Source: Actinomycetes bacterium | Lineage (GTDB): Bacteria; Actinomycetota; Actinomycetes; DATJPE01 | Direction: 5' to 3' | DNA: 64,000 nt | Assembly: GCA_035506535.1 (NCBI GenBank) | Contig: DATJPE010000093.1 | Location: forward strand, 57,828 to 121,827 | Translations under genes and position numbers: made by a program | The notes under the pieces: generated by a model | Told to the model about the DNA's origin: nothing | The model's input: the letters and a program-made list of their open reading frames with translations, nothing else | The model's database searches: none | Shown: piece after piece, positions 49,739 through 57,849 of the stretch | Position numbering within the stretch: position 1 is the stretch's first letter | Layout: every line of letters begins with the position of its first letter

Positions 49739-49908
49739 GTCACCACGGGGGCCGTCGCCGGGGTCGTGGAGCGCGCGGTCAGGTTGACCACCGCGACGCT
49801 GGCCAGGCCCGCCAGCACCCCGCCGACCACGATCGCGAGGATGAGCGCCAGCAGCACCGCTCCCGCGTCGGCCCGGTCCCGGTCCGCGGACCGATCACCG
49901 CTGCTCAT
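49723..49908 (-). CDS. Small single-pass membrane protein (DUF2613-like)
   Basis: A 61-residue protein with a charged N-terminus (SSGDRSADRDRADAG), one hydrophobic helix (AVLLALILAIVVGGVLAGLA) and a short outer tail. Size, layout and closeness to AftD-like genes resemble the DUF2613 protein next to aftD in mycobacteria, but the match is by layout more than by motif. The ATG overlaps the end of the upstream membrane protein gene by 14 nt. Function unknown. Confidence 0.6.
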   Translation of the reverse strand: MSSGDRSADRDRADAGAVLLALILAIVVGGVLAGLASVAVVNLTARSTTPATAPVVTYDSK

Positions 49909-51667
49909 GGGTGGCCTCCTCCGGCGCCGGGGCAGGACTCGAGACTACCAGCGAGGGACGTCGGACCAGCAGAGCCCGACGCGTCGTGACTGCGACGACG
50001 GCCGCGGCGAGGAGCAGCCAGCCGAGCACGGCTCCGGCCACGAGCTCCGACCGCCGCGGCGGGGGCTGCGGCGTCCCGAGATCGAGCACCAGCAGGCCGG
50101 GACCCCGATGGAGGACCGACGAGCCGGCGAGCGCGGACTCGGCCTGTTCCGCGCCGGGAGCCGTCAGGTCGATGACGGCGAACCCGACGCCCTCGGCACG
50201 AAGCCCCGGCGCCAACGGGGACCCGGCCTCGACCAGCGCGGCCACCCGGGCCGCACGGGGGTTCTCCCCCCGCACGGTGCGGCGGGCCAGGGGGAGGCTG
50301 TCGTTGACGAGGACGACCCGACCGAGCAGGCGTCCCATGGGGTCCAGGGTGACCCGCTCGCCGTTCCAGGACGGGCGGCGGTACGCCGTGAACGGCAGCG
50401 ACACCACGTCCCCCCCGTGCGGGAGGTGGGCGAACAGGCGCTGGACCTGCACCCACTCCTGCGGGTAGTCCACCGCCTGCAGCCGCCCCCCGACCCCCCA
50501 GGCCAGGCTGGGCAGGGCGATGACCGGCACGGCGACCAGGGCGACCGCGAGCGGGGCCGCCGCCCCGACGCGTCGGACGAGGCGGTCCACGGCGAGGCCC
50601 ACGACCGTCGCGGTGAGCAGCACGAACGGCATGAGCAGCTTCTGGCCGTCGCGGAGGAGCCCCAGCCCGTAGCCCTGCCCATCGCGAAGGACGGCGGACA
50701 GGCCAGGGGTCGCCCCCGCTCCGGCGAGGAGGAGGCCAAGGGCTCCGGCGGCGCAGAGCCCTGGACCGAACGGGGGCCCGGACGAGCCGAGCAACCGAGG
50801 CAGCCCGAGGAGGAACGCCGCCACCAGCGTCACGAGCGCCGCTGCGGGCAGCAGGACACCGCCTCGTTCCGCGGGCCAGGTCGCCGGGTTCCACAGGCCC
50901 CCGAGCGTGAGCAGGCTGCCCCAGGTCCCGAGACCGGTGTCGGCCCTCGCCGCGAACGCCGCGACGCCCGTGGGGTCGGCACCCAGCCCGCCCGAGCGGA
51001 CCACCTCGGGGACGACCCACACCATGGCCACGGCCGCACCGGGAACGACCACGCCCGTGACGACGCGCCGGACCTGCCGCCGGTAGGGAGCCCCGAGCGG
51101 CCAGGCTCCCACCAGCAGCGCGCAGCCGGCACCGACCAGGCCTGACGTCGACCCGCACAGCCCGGCCACCACCACCCACACCGCGGTGTCCGCGCCTCCT
51201 GTCGGCTCGCCCGCGCGCAGCCGTCCGGCGGCCTCCACGACCCACGGCAGCACGGCGAGCCCGAGCAGGTACGCCCAGTGCCCGATGACCAGCCGCTCGA
51301 GCACCCACGGGTTCCAGACGAAGACGACGGCCGCGCCGACGCCGCCCGCGATCCCGGGCACCAGCCGGGCCGCCCCCGATGCGCCCAGCACGAACACGAG
51401 GCACAGCAACAGCTTCTGGACCACGTCGCCCGGCACCAGGTGTTCCGCGAGGGCGACGAGCAGGTCCTCGGGCACCGCCCGCGGGGTCGACCCGTCCGCT
51501 CCCCAGGTCGTCGCCGTGACCGGCATGTGCGGGACGAAGACCATGTCGTAGGACAGGACGTAGCCCCGGCGCACCAGCACCGGACCCAGGACGACGGCGG
51601 CGGACACAAGGCCGACGAGCGCCCCCACCCAGGCGTTGAGCCGTCGCGTCGCCACGTCGGTGGTCAC
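49895..51667 (-). CDS. Polytopic membrane protein, GT-C-like, function unknown
   Basis: A 590-residue protein with about twelve membrane helices. The first external loop holds GYVLSYDMVFVPHMPVTATT with an acidic residue placed like the catalytic Asp of GT-C glycosyltransferases, and WNPWVLERLVIGHWAYLLG resembles the AftD family helix region. A C-terminal extracytoplasmic part (FAHLPHGGDVVSLPFTAYRR, PMGRLLGRVVLVNDSLPLAR) is followed by a final helix. It is smaller than AftD and lacks the discoidin-like domains. GTG at 51667 overlaps the previous gene by 4 nt. A polyprenyl-phosphate-sugar-using glycosyltransferase is my best guess. Confidence 0.7.
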   Translation of the reverse strand: MTTDVATRRLNAWVGALVGLVSAAVVLGPVLVRRGYVLSYDMVFVPHMPVTATTWGADGSTPRAVPEDLLVALAEHLVPGDVVQKLLLCLVFVLGASGAARLVPGIAGGVGAAVVFVWNPWVLERLVIGHWAYLLGLAVLPWVVEAAGRLRAGEPTGGADTAVWVVVAGLCGSTSGLVGAGCALLVGAWPLGAPYRRQVRRVVTGVVVPGAAVAMVWVVPEVVRSGGLGADPTGVAAFAARADTGLGTWGSLLTLGGLWNPATWPAERGGVLLPAAALVTLVAAFLLGLPRLLGSSGPPFGPGLCAAGALGLLLAGAGATPGLSAVLRDGQGYGLGLLRDGQKLLMPFVLLTATVVGLAVDRLVRRVGAAAPLAVALVAVPVIALPSLAWGVGGRLQAVDYPQEWVQVQRLFAHLPHGGDVVSLPFTAYRRPSWNGERVTLDPMGRLLGRVVLVNDSLPLARRTVRGENPRAARVAALVEAGSPLAPGLRAEGVGFAVIDLTAPGAEQAESALAGSSVLHRGPGLLVLDLGTPQPPPRRSELVAGAVLGWLLLAAAVVAVTTRRALLVRRPSLVVSSPAPAPEEATHEQR

Positions 51668-52743
51668 GGCGGCTCGTGCGCGGCGAAGGCCTCGCCGAGC
51701 CGCACCGCCTGTCGGCGGAGGTCGTGGTCGACCTCGACCAGCGCCCGGTTCGCCGCCCCCACGCGACGGCGGCGGGCCGGATCCTCGAGGAAGAGCACGA
51801 GAGCCTCGGCGAGCGCCTCCGGGTCGTCAGGAACGAGCAGGTTGTCCCCCCGCACCGCCTCATGGTTGGTGCCACAGGCGGTCGTCACGACCGGCAGGCC
51901 GCAGGCCATCGCCTCGAGGTAGGCCAGCCCGAACTGCTCGTTCCACTTCCAGGTGGGCCGTGGCGCGGTGACGAAGACAGCCGCCCGCCGAAGGGTCCGC
52001 GCCACGGCGCCGGCATCCCCGGCGGGCAGGAGGCGGACCCCGGACGCGGGGTCCGCGGCGGCGCGAGCCACCCGCGGCAGCAACGGTCCGCTGCCCATGA
52101 CCTCCAGGCGGGCCTCGGGCACCCGGCGCCGGACCAGGGCGAAGGCGGCCAGCACCCGGTCGATGCCCTTGTTGCGAGCGAGGGGGGAGACGAAGGCGAG
52201 CACCGGGTCGGTCACCGGCTCCGGCGCCGGGTGGAAGACCTCGACGTCCACCCCGGGGGGGACCACTGAGACGCGGCTGGTGTCGACGCCCAGGGCGAGC
52301 AGGTGCGTGCGCGCCGCCTGGACCATGCAGACGAACAGCGTCGCGCCCTCCAGCGCGCGCCGGGTCGCCGATCGATAGGGCGGGATCCGGTAAAGCGGCT
52401 GATAGGGGTCGTTCTCCCAGGTGAGCACCGCCTGGCGCAGCCGGTGGCGACGCGCGTACTCGGCGACCTGACCGGTGACCAGGGAGCACAGCTCGAGCGA
52501 GGCGCACCAGTCGAAGTCCGGCGGGACGTCGTCCAGCCGTCGCTGCCAGGCCAGGGCGCCGGCCTCCACGAACCTCGTGACCGGCCGGCGGAACTCCCCG
52601 TCCACCCAGGTGATCCGTCCGGGCAGCTGCGGGTGGGTCCCGATCGCGGTGACCGAGGTCTCGGGCATCGCCGCGAGCCAGCTGAGCTCGCGACCGGGAC
52701 GCTCGTCGGCGAGCGAGGCCCAGAGCAGGCGACGGGGGGTCAC
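51664..52743 (-). CDS. Family 4 glycosyltransferase
   Basis: A 359-residue GT-B enzyme. The N-terminal part is short (VTPRRLLWASLADERPGREL), then ALEGATLFVCMVQAARTHLL, VSVVPPGVDVEVFHPAPEP, LAFVSPLARNKGIDRVLAAF and the donor-site segment WNEQFGLAYLEAMACGLPVV with TACGTNHEAV. The start is GTG at 52743, overlapping the family 2 gene stop by 4 nt; the frame remains open further upstream but there it is out of phase with that gene. It is part of the AftD2-GT2-GT4 unit. Confidence 0.88.
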   Translation of the reverse strand: MTPRRLLWASLADERPGRELSWLAAMPETSVTAIGTHPQLPGRITWVDGEFRRPVTRFVEAGALAWQRRLDDVPPDFDWCASLELCSLVTGQVAEYARRHRLRQAVLTWENDPYQPLYRIPPYRSATRRALEGATLFVCMVQAARTHLLALGVDTSRVSVVPPGVDVEVFHPAPEPVTDPVLAFVSPLARNKGIDRVLAAFALVRRRVPEARLEVMGSGPLLPRVARAAADPASGVRLLPAGDAGAVARTLRRAAVFVTAPRPTWKWNEQFGLAYLEAMACGLPVVTTACGTNHEAVRGDNLLVPDDPEALAEALVLFLEDPARRRRVGAANRALVEVDHDLRRQAVRLGEAFAAHEPP

Positions 52744-53576
52744 GCCGACCGCGCGCCGGCGCGCCCCGTCCAGTAGCCGACGCCGTAGGCGGCGGCCTCG
52801 CCGGCGCGCATCAGCGCGATCCCGCCGGTGAGCACCGGGTGGTGGGCGAGCCGGCGGCGGTGCCGCGCCAAGGCCGCCAGGGTCAGCCGTCCCTGCCCGG
52901 CGAGCGCTCCCGGGTGTGCCCCAGCGAAGCTGGGCAGGCTGCGGCCGTAGTACACCCGCTTGGCGAGGATGGCGCGCAGGGTGAGACGGCCCTCGTCGTG
53001 CAGGATGTGGACGTCGGCGCAGTGCGCGAGGACCGCCCCGGCCGCGTCCAGCCGAAGCCGCAGGTCGACGTCCTCCGGGCCGGCCATGCTCTCGTCGAAG
53101 CCACCGAGGCGCTGGAGGACGTCCCGGCGCAGCAGCCGCGGGTAGTACATCGCCGGGTCGTCCAGGTAGCAGGAGCGCTCGAGGGCCCGGCACGCGGTCC
53201 AGTAGCCAGGGCCGACGCTGATCTCGGGGATCGACACCGCGTCGGCGCCTGTCTCGAGCGCCACGCGCACCGCGGCGGACACCGTCCGCGGGGGCAGCAC
53301 CATGTCGGAGTCGACCCACAGGACGTACTCGCCCGAGGCCGCCGCCACGCCGACGTTGCGCTGCGTGCTGCGCTCGGGACCGGCGAGCAGCAGCTGGTCC
53401 GCGTAGCGGCGCGCGATGCCCGGGGTCGCGTCGCTGCTGTGGTTGTCGACGACGATCAGCTCGAGCGGCTCATGGTCCTGGGCCGCGACCGAGCGCAGGC
53501 ACGCCTCGAGGGTCCGCTCCACGTTCCTCGTCGGCACGATGACGCTCACCCGGGGCGGGGCCGGCTGCGCTGCCAC
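52740..53576 (-). CDS. Family 2 glycosyltransferase
   Basis: A 278-residue GT-A enzyme. It has VSVIVPTRNVERTLEACLRS near residue 10, VDNHSSDATPG, the metal-binding DSDM in YVLWVDSDMVLPPRT, and GFDESMAGPEDVDLRLRL with the acceptor-side ED motif. There is no membrane helix of note. The GTG at 53576 places its first 107 bp inside the 3' end of the AftD-like gene on the same strand, an unusually long overlap, yet the N-terminal motif cannot be shortened. Substrate unknown. Confidence 0.88.
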   Translation of the reverse strand: MAAQPAPPRVSVIVPTRNVERTLEACLRSVAAQDHEPLELIVVDNHSSDATPGIARRYADQLLLAGPERSTQRNVGVAAASGEYVLWVDSDMVLPPRTVSAAVRVALETGADAVSIPEISVGPGYWTACRALERSCYLDDPAMYYPRLLRRDVLQRLGGFDESMAGPEDVDLRLRLDAAGAVLAHCADVHILHDEGRLTLRAILAKRVYYGRSLPSFAGAHPGALAGQGRLTLAALARHRRRLAHHPVLTGGIALMRAGEAAAYGVGYWTGRAGARSA

Positions 53577-56500
53577 GACCCGGGAGTGTGCCAGACCGCC
53601 GCCGGCGGCTCGGGCGGACCACTCCGACCGACAGCAGCACCAGCCCGACGAGGGCGAGCAGGTTCGGCCACGGGTTGCGCGCCACCAGGTCGGGGCTCAC
53701 CTGGCCCCAGCGGGCGTGGTTGCCGGCAACGAAGGCGACCCCGAGGAGGGCCCACGCCGCGAGACCGAGGCCGAGGACCGTGCGCGCCCGTGGGGGGCGC
53801 ACGAGGTGCCAGGCGAGCAGCGCGAGGGCCACGGCGAGCGCGACCAGCCCGCCGAGGAAGCCGGCGGCGAGGACGATCAGCGCCCACCGGAGGATCTCGG
53901 CGCGTCGGGGGTCGGCGGGCGGCGGCTGCCGGTGCCGGTCCGGCGGCAGCGCCTCCCGGCGCCCTCGGACGGCGAGCCCGACGCACAGCATCAGCCCGAG
54001 CGCCGACGCGGCGAGCGCGAGGTCCGCGCCGCGCTGCGGGCCGTAGCTGACGACGATGCGGTGCGGGCCTCCCGCGGGGACGAGCCAGCCGGTCGACCAC
54101 CCGTCGACGACGACCGGGCGGCCGAGGCCGGTGCCGTCGAGGGAGGCGTGCCAGCGGGGGTCGTAGGACTGCCCGAGGACGAGGTAGTACGGCGTGGCGG
54201 AGGCGCCGACCTGGACCGTCGCCGTCGTGCGACCCGACGCGACCTGTGCCGTCGGTGGGGTCGCCGACGGGGCGGCTCGGTCGAGGGTGTCGCGCATCGT
54301 GACGGAGTCCAGCGTCCAGTCCGGCAGCGCGCGCAGCTGGTGGGCGCCGGCCGCTAGCGGCACCGCCGCCGACCGGCAGGGACCGAACGGGACCGCCGCC
54401 GAGGAGGTGATCGGGCCGAGCAGGTGGACGGCGAGTCCGCGGCCGTCCAGCGTGGCCACCGTGGCGCAGGCGTCCGCCGCGCGGGCCGGGTCGAAGCGGA
54501 TGCGCCCTCCGGCGGCGTCGGTGTCGAGGATGCGCACGGTGCCCGATCCGCTGACGGCCGTGATCCGCAGCTCGACGCTTCGTCCTCGGGTCGGGGTGAC
54601 GGCGATGGTGTGCATGCCCGGGCCGACCGCTCCCCCGCCGACGGCACGCCCGTCGACGCTGACCTCGATGCGGGTCGCCCAGCCGCCCTGCCACTGCTCG
54701 GGCGGCTGGGTCACCGTGACGCTGCGGACCACCCGGTCGGGCCCGGTGACCCGCAGCCACGCGCCGAGCGGGACCGCGGGTGCCCACCCGGTCCCGCGCG
54801 AGTCGTCCACGGCCATCGAGGCGCGCACCGTCGGGAGGTCGAAGGCGCGCGAGCTCGACACCGCCGTGATCGCTCCGGTCGCCCCCGCCAGCCGGTCCAG
54901 CTCAGGCTCAGGGAGCGTCGCCCCCGGCTCGACGGTGCCGGAGACGTCGTAGCTGCGGGCGAGCGGGAGACTGAAGTCGCGGTCGAGCGCGGTCTCCTCG
55001 TCGTCGCTGGCCGTCGCGGCGACGCCGGTGACGCGGGTCAGCTGGACGTCGACGGGGGTCCTCGCCAGGTCGGCGCGGCCCGCCGCAGGCAGGGTGGCCG
55101 CGAGCCGCTGGACCGTCAGGGGAAGGGCCGCCGCCGGCCGGACGGCGTACGGCAGCCCGGAGATCTCGGCGATCCCCACCATGGTCTGCGCCGGCCCGGT
55201 GGCCGTCCCCACACTGACCCGCAACGAGCGCCCGGCGGCCCCTCGCAGGTCGGCGACGGCTCGGCCGTCGGGCGACACCGGGACCTCGACGGTGCGAGAC
55301 CCGGCGCTCACCCGGAGCCTGGTGATGCGGTAGTCGCCGGCCGCGACGGTGCGCAACGTCAGGCGGCCGTACGTCCATGAGCGGTCGGTGCTCACCGTGA
55401 GGGCCTGCCCGACCGCCGTGCCGAAGTCGCCGAACCACCACGCGGTGCTCGGGTCGCCGTCGACGGCGTTGACCGGGGCCGCCTGCGGGAGGGTCCCGAA
55501 GACCGACCCGGACGAGGTGGCGTCGACCCTGACGCCCGGAGTGCGCAGCGTCGTCTGGTCGGCGGCGCCGAACAGCGCGCGGGTCGGGCCCGGGTCCTCG
55601 TCGGCTCGCAGCAGCGGCCCGAGGCCGTCGGTGAGCCGGCCGGCAACCGTGGTCCGCCGCCGGTTGCTGTCCGTCAGCACGATGCGGGCCCCGCCGGCGA
55701 GGACCTGCCGGAACGCCGCCGCGTCCAGGTCACCCGCGTACCGGAAGGCATCCCCGCTCGTGATCAGGCCGGAGGTGAGCGCGGGCGGGACCGCGAACCC
55801 GTCCCCCATGACGACGACGGTCGGCGCCGCGGACTCGGTGTGCACCGGATCGCCGGCCCCGGTGACGGCGTAGCGCTGCAGCGGGGGCAGCAGGCTCTCG
55901 AACGGGTCGGCCGGGGCCACGGTCGGCGACAGCGTGTTCTCCCCGGGGGCGCCGTAGTTGCGCACCGGGCGGAGCCCAGGGTCGGCGGACACGACCGACT
56001 GGACGGTCGCCGGACGAGCCCCGGCGGTCTGCTCCCAGACCACGTCGTTGCGCACGAGCACGTCGCCGACACCGAGCCGCGCGGCGACCACGGACAGCGC
56101 CCCCGCCGGGAGGCTGCCCTCCTGGACGCCCTCGTCGACGGCCTGCAGCAGGTTCGCCGCCTCGGTGCCGGTGACCGGGATGACGTAGCGGACCAGCGTC
56201 GGGCGGGTGAACAGCGAGTTGCCGATGTCGTCCGGCCGTTCCCGCGACCAGCGGTAGTCGGAGGAGACCTGGCCGGGGAGGAACCAGACCCGCTGGTCGG
56301 CGGGACCGCTGTCGAGGTCCGCCGCCGCCTGCCGCCAGTAGTCCGGGACGGGCATCGGGCTGGTGTACATCCCCCCGGTCCACCACGGCCCCACCGCGCC
56401 GATGAGGACCACCGCGGCCCCGGCGCCGAGCACCGCGGCCCGCCGTCGGCGCTGCGGCGACACCAGGCCGGGCGGGGCGAGGAGACGGTGGACGGCCGCC

Positions 56501-57702
56501 GCGACGAGCACCGAGACGGCCAAGACGAGACCGGCGCCGGCCTTGTTCGTGGTCCGAAAGGCGCTGAGCCCCGGTACGTGCTCGAAGCCGGCGGCCAGCA
56601 GCGTCGCGAACGGCGACCCGAGCGGGGTCGGGTAGAGCCCGACCATCACGGCGGCGGTCAGGACGAGCGCGGCGAGCGCCGCGAGCCGCACGGCGCCACG
56701 CGCCACGACCAGGGCGACGCCGATGAGGAGCACCCAGCCGAAGCTCAGCAGCACCACGGCCACGTTGGTGAGGTACCCGACCTGGCCAGGCAGCCACGGC
56801 CCCCCCGCGTCGCCGCCGTACAGGGGCCACAGGCCGAGGCCCCGCAGCACCTCGGCCCACGAGGAGACCGACGCGATCCCGGTGACGGACTCGGAGTTGC
56901 CCACCACGGTCTGCCCGGCCCGCAGGGCGTACGCGGTCGGGACCAGCCAGTACAGCGACAGCAGCAGGGACAGCAGCCCCCACCGCAGCAGGACCGCCCC
57001 GACGTGGGTCCACGAGCAACGGGTGCGATGGCGCGCGAGCACCAGGAACGGCGGGATGACCACCAGCTGGATGAGGGGCACGACACCGGCGTTCATGCCC
57101 GTCATCGCGGCGAACAGCAGGGCCGCCACCGCCGGGTAGCGCCAGCCGCCGCGCGAGCCCACGGCCCGGCACAGCGCGGCGACCAGCCAGGGCAGCAGGG
57201 CGTACGGCCACAGGATCGCCAGCGTCCCCCCGGCGACCACCACGTAGGGGTTGGCGACGTAGACCACCGCCGCGGCCAGGGGGACCCACGGGCTGCTCGG
57301 TGATCCGACCAGCCCGCGGGCCAGCCGGGCCGCTCCCCAGGCGGCGAGGGTCAGGAGCAGCAGCCGGAGCAGGCGGGCGGAGACGTCGGCGTCGGCGCCG
57401 AACGCCTGGATCACGGCGACCACAGCAGTCACCGGCGCGAGACCGACGTTGAAGCTGGGGAAGCCGAGCTCCGGCGTCGACTGCCAGGCCGAGAGGTACG
57501 CACCGAGGCTGCGCACCGGGGCGAGGTAGACCTCGGGCTTGATGTCGGGGTTGAAGACGCCCGGTGAGTTGGCGAACACGAGCAGGGCCAGCAGGCACCA
57601 GAGCGCGATCGCCACGGCGCGGGGTGAGACCGGTGAGACCGGTGAGGTCGGTGAGGTCGGTGAGGCCGGGGCCCGCACGCGCACTCCCTGCGGGACGCTC
57701 AC
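53470..57702 (-). CDS. AftD-like arabinofuranosyltransferase, paralogue 2
   Basis: A 1410-residue second GT-C giant. After a Ser/Pro/Thr/Val tail it has about a dozen helices, with FNPDIKPEVYLAPVRSLGAY and WQSTPELGFPSFNVGLAPV in the first outer loop (catalytic Asp-Glu region). The exported part has discoidin-like segments (VDGDPSTAWWFGDFG; AVDDSRGTGWAPAVPLGAW), then SYDPRWHASLDG and a C-terminal helix cluster. Sequence order parallels paralogue 1 but identity is low. The start is GTG at 57702 (GTG at 57684 possible). The last 41 codons, low in complexity and Arg/Gly/Pro-rich, overlap the family 2 glycosyltransferase gene. Confidence 0.85.
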   Translation of the reverse strand: MSVPQGVRVRAPASPTSPTSPVSPVSPRAVAIALWCLLALLVFANSPGVFNPDIKPEVYLAPVRSLGAYLSAWQSTPELGFPSFNVGLAPVTAVVAVIQAFGADADVSARLLRLLLLTLAAWGAARLARGLVGSPSSPWVPLAAAVVYVANPYVVVAGGTLAILWPYALLPWLVAALCRAVGSRGGWRYPAVAALLFAAMTGMNAGVVPLIQLVVIPPFLVLARHRTRCSWTHVGAVLLRWGLLSLLLSLYWLVPTAYALRAGQTVVGNSESVTGIASVSSWAEVLRGLGLWPLYGGDAGGPWLPGQVGYLTNVAVVLLSFGWVLLIGVALVVARGAVRLAALAALVLTAAVMVGLYPTPLGSPFATLLAAGFEHVPGLSAFRTTNKAGAGLVLAVSVLVAAAVHRLLAPPGLVSPQRRRRAAVLGAGAAVVLIGAVGPWWTGGMYTSPMPVPDYWRQAAADLDSGPADQRVWFLPGQVSSDYRWSRERPDDIGNSLFTRPTLVRYVIPVTGTEAANLLQAVDEGVQEGSLPAGALSVVAARLGVGDVLVRNDVVWEQTAGARPATVQSVVSADPGLRPVRNYGAPGENTLSPTVAPADPFESLLPPLQRYAVTGAGDPVHTESAAPTVVVMGDGFAVPPALTSGLITSGDAFRYAGDLDAAAFRQVLAGGARIVLTDSNRRRTTVAGRLTDGLGPLLRADEDPGPTRALFGAADQTTLRTPGVRVDATSSGSVFGTLPQAAPVNAVDGDPSTAWWFGDFGTAVGQALTVSTDRSWTYGRLTLRTVAAGDYRITRLRVSAGSRTVEVPVSPDGRAVADLRGAAGRSLRVSVGTATGPAQTMVGIAEISGLPYAVRPAAALPLTVQRLAATLPAAGRADLARTPVDVQLTRVTGVAATASDDEETALDRDFSLPLARSYDVSGTVEPGATLPEPELDRLAGATGAITAVSSSRAFDLPTVRASMAVDDSRGTGWAPAVPLGAWLRVTGPDRVVRSVTVTQPPEQWQGGWATRIEVSVDGRAVGGGAVGPGMHTIAVTPTRGRSVELRITAVSGSGTVRILDTDAAGGRIRFDPARAADACATVATLDGRGLAVHLLGPITSSAAVPFGPCRSAAVPLAAGAHQLRALPDWTLDSVTMRDTLDRAAPSATPPTAQVASGRTTATVQVGASATPYYLVLGQSYDPRWHASLDGTGLGRPVVVDGWSTGWLVPAGGPHRIVVSYGPQRGADLALAASALGLMLCVGLAVRGRREALPPDRHRQPPPADPRRAEILRWALIVLAAGFLGGLVALAVALALLAWHLVRPPRARTVLGLGLAAWALLGVAFVAGNHARWGQVSPDLVARNPWPNLLALVGLVLLSVGVVRPSRRRRSGTLPGRGSAAGPAPGERHRADEERGADPRGVPALGRGPGP
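57622..57669 (-). repeat. 9-bp tandem repeat in the AftD2 N-terminus
   Basis: GGTGAG(A/G)(C/T)C repeats about five times on the plus strand and encodes SPTSPTSPVSPVSP in the cytoplasmic tail of the AftD-like protein. It may vary in copy number without frameshift. Confidence 0.85.
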
Positions 57703-57717
57703 CCTCCACCCTCCGGA

Positions 57718-57750
57718 CTCGAGGCGGGGGCCGTGCCCCCGCCGCTCGAG
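57718..57750. promoter_or_regulatory. Strong dyad between AftD2 and the flippase
   Basis: CTCGAG-GCGGGGGC-CGT-GCCCCCGC-CG-CTCGAG gives 8 plus 6 paired bases with only a 2-nt bulge. A TAGCCT -10 match for the AftD-like gene (57754-57749, minus) overlaps one arm. It is in the 147-bp divergent space, so it may be an operator; a leader RNA hairpin is the other option. Confidence 0.5.
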
Positions 57751-57813
57751 GCTATCCCGCGGTGACCGCGGCGACCCTGCTTCGAGCCACCGGCCCTCCC
57801 GTGGGGTCTTCAC

Positions 57814-57819
57814 TAGCAT
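57814..57819 (+). promoter_or_regulatory. Candidate -10 element for the flippase gene
   Basis: TAGCAT fits TANNNT and lies about 30 nt before the TTG start, upstream of GGGAGAAGG. Confidence 0.3.
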
Positions 57820-57849
57820 CGTCGTCCACCACCGGACAGGGAGAAGGCG

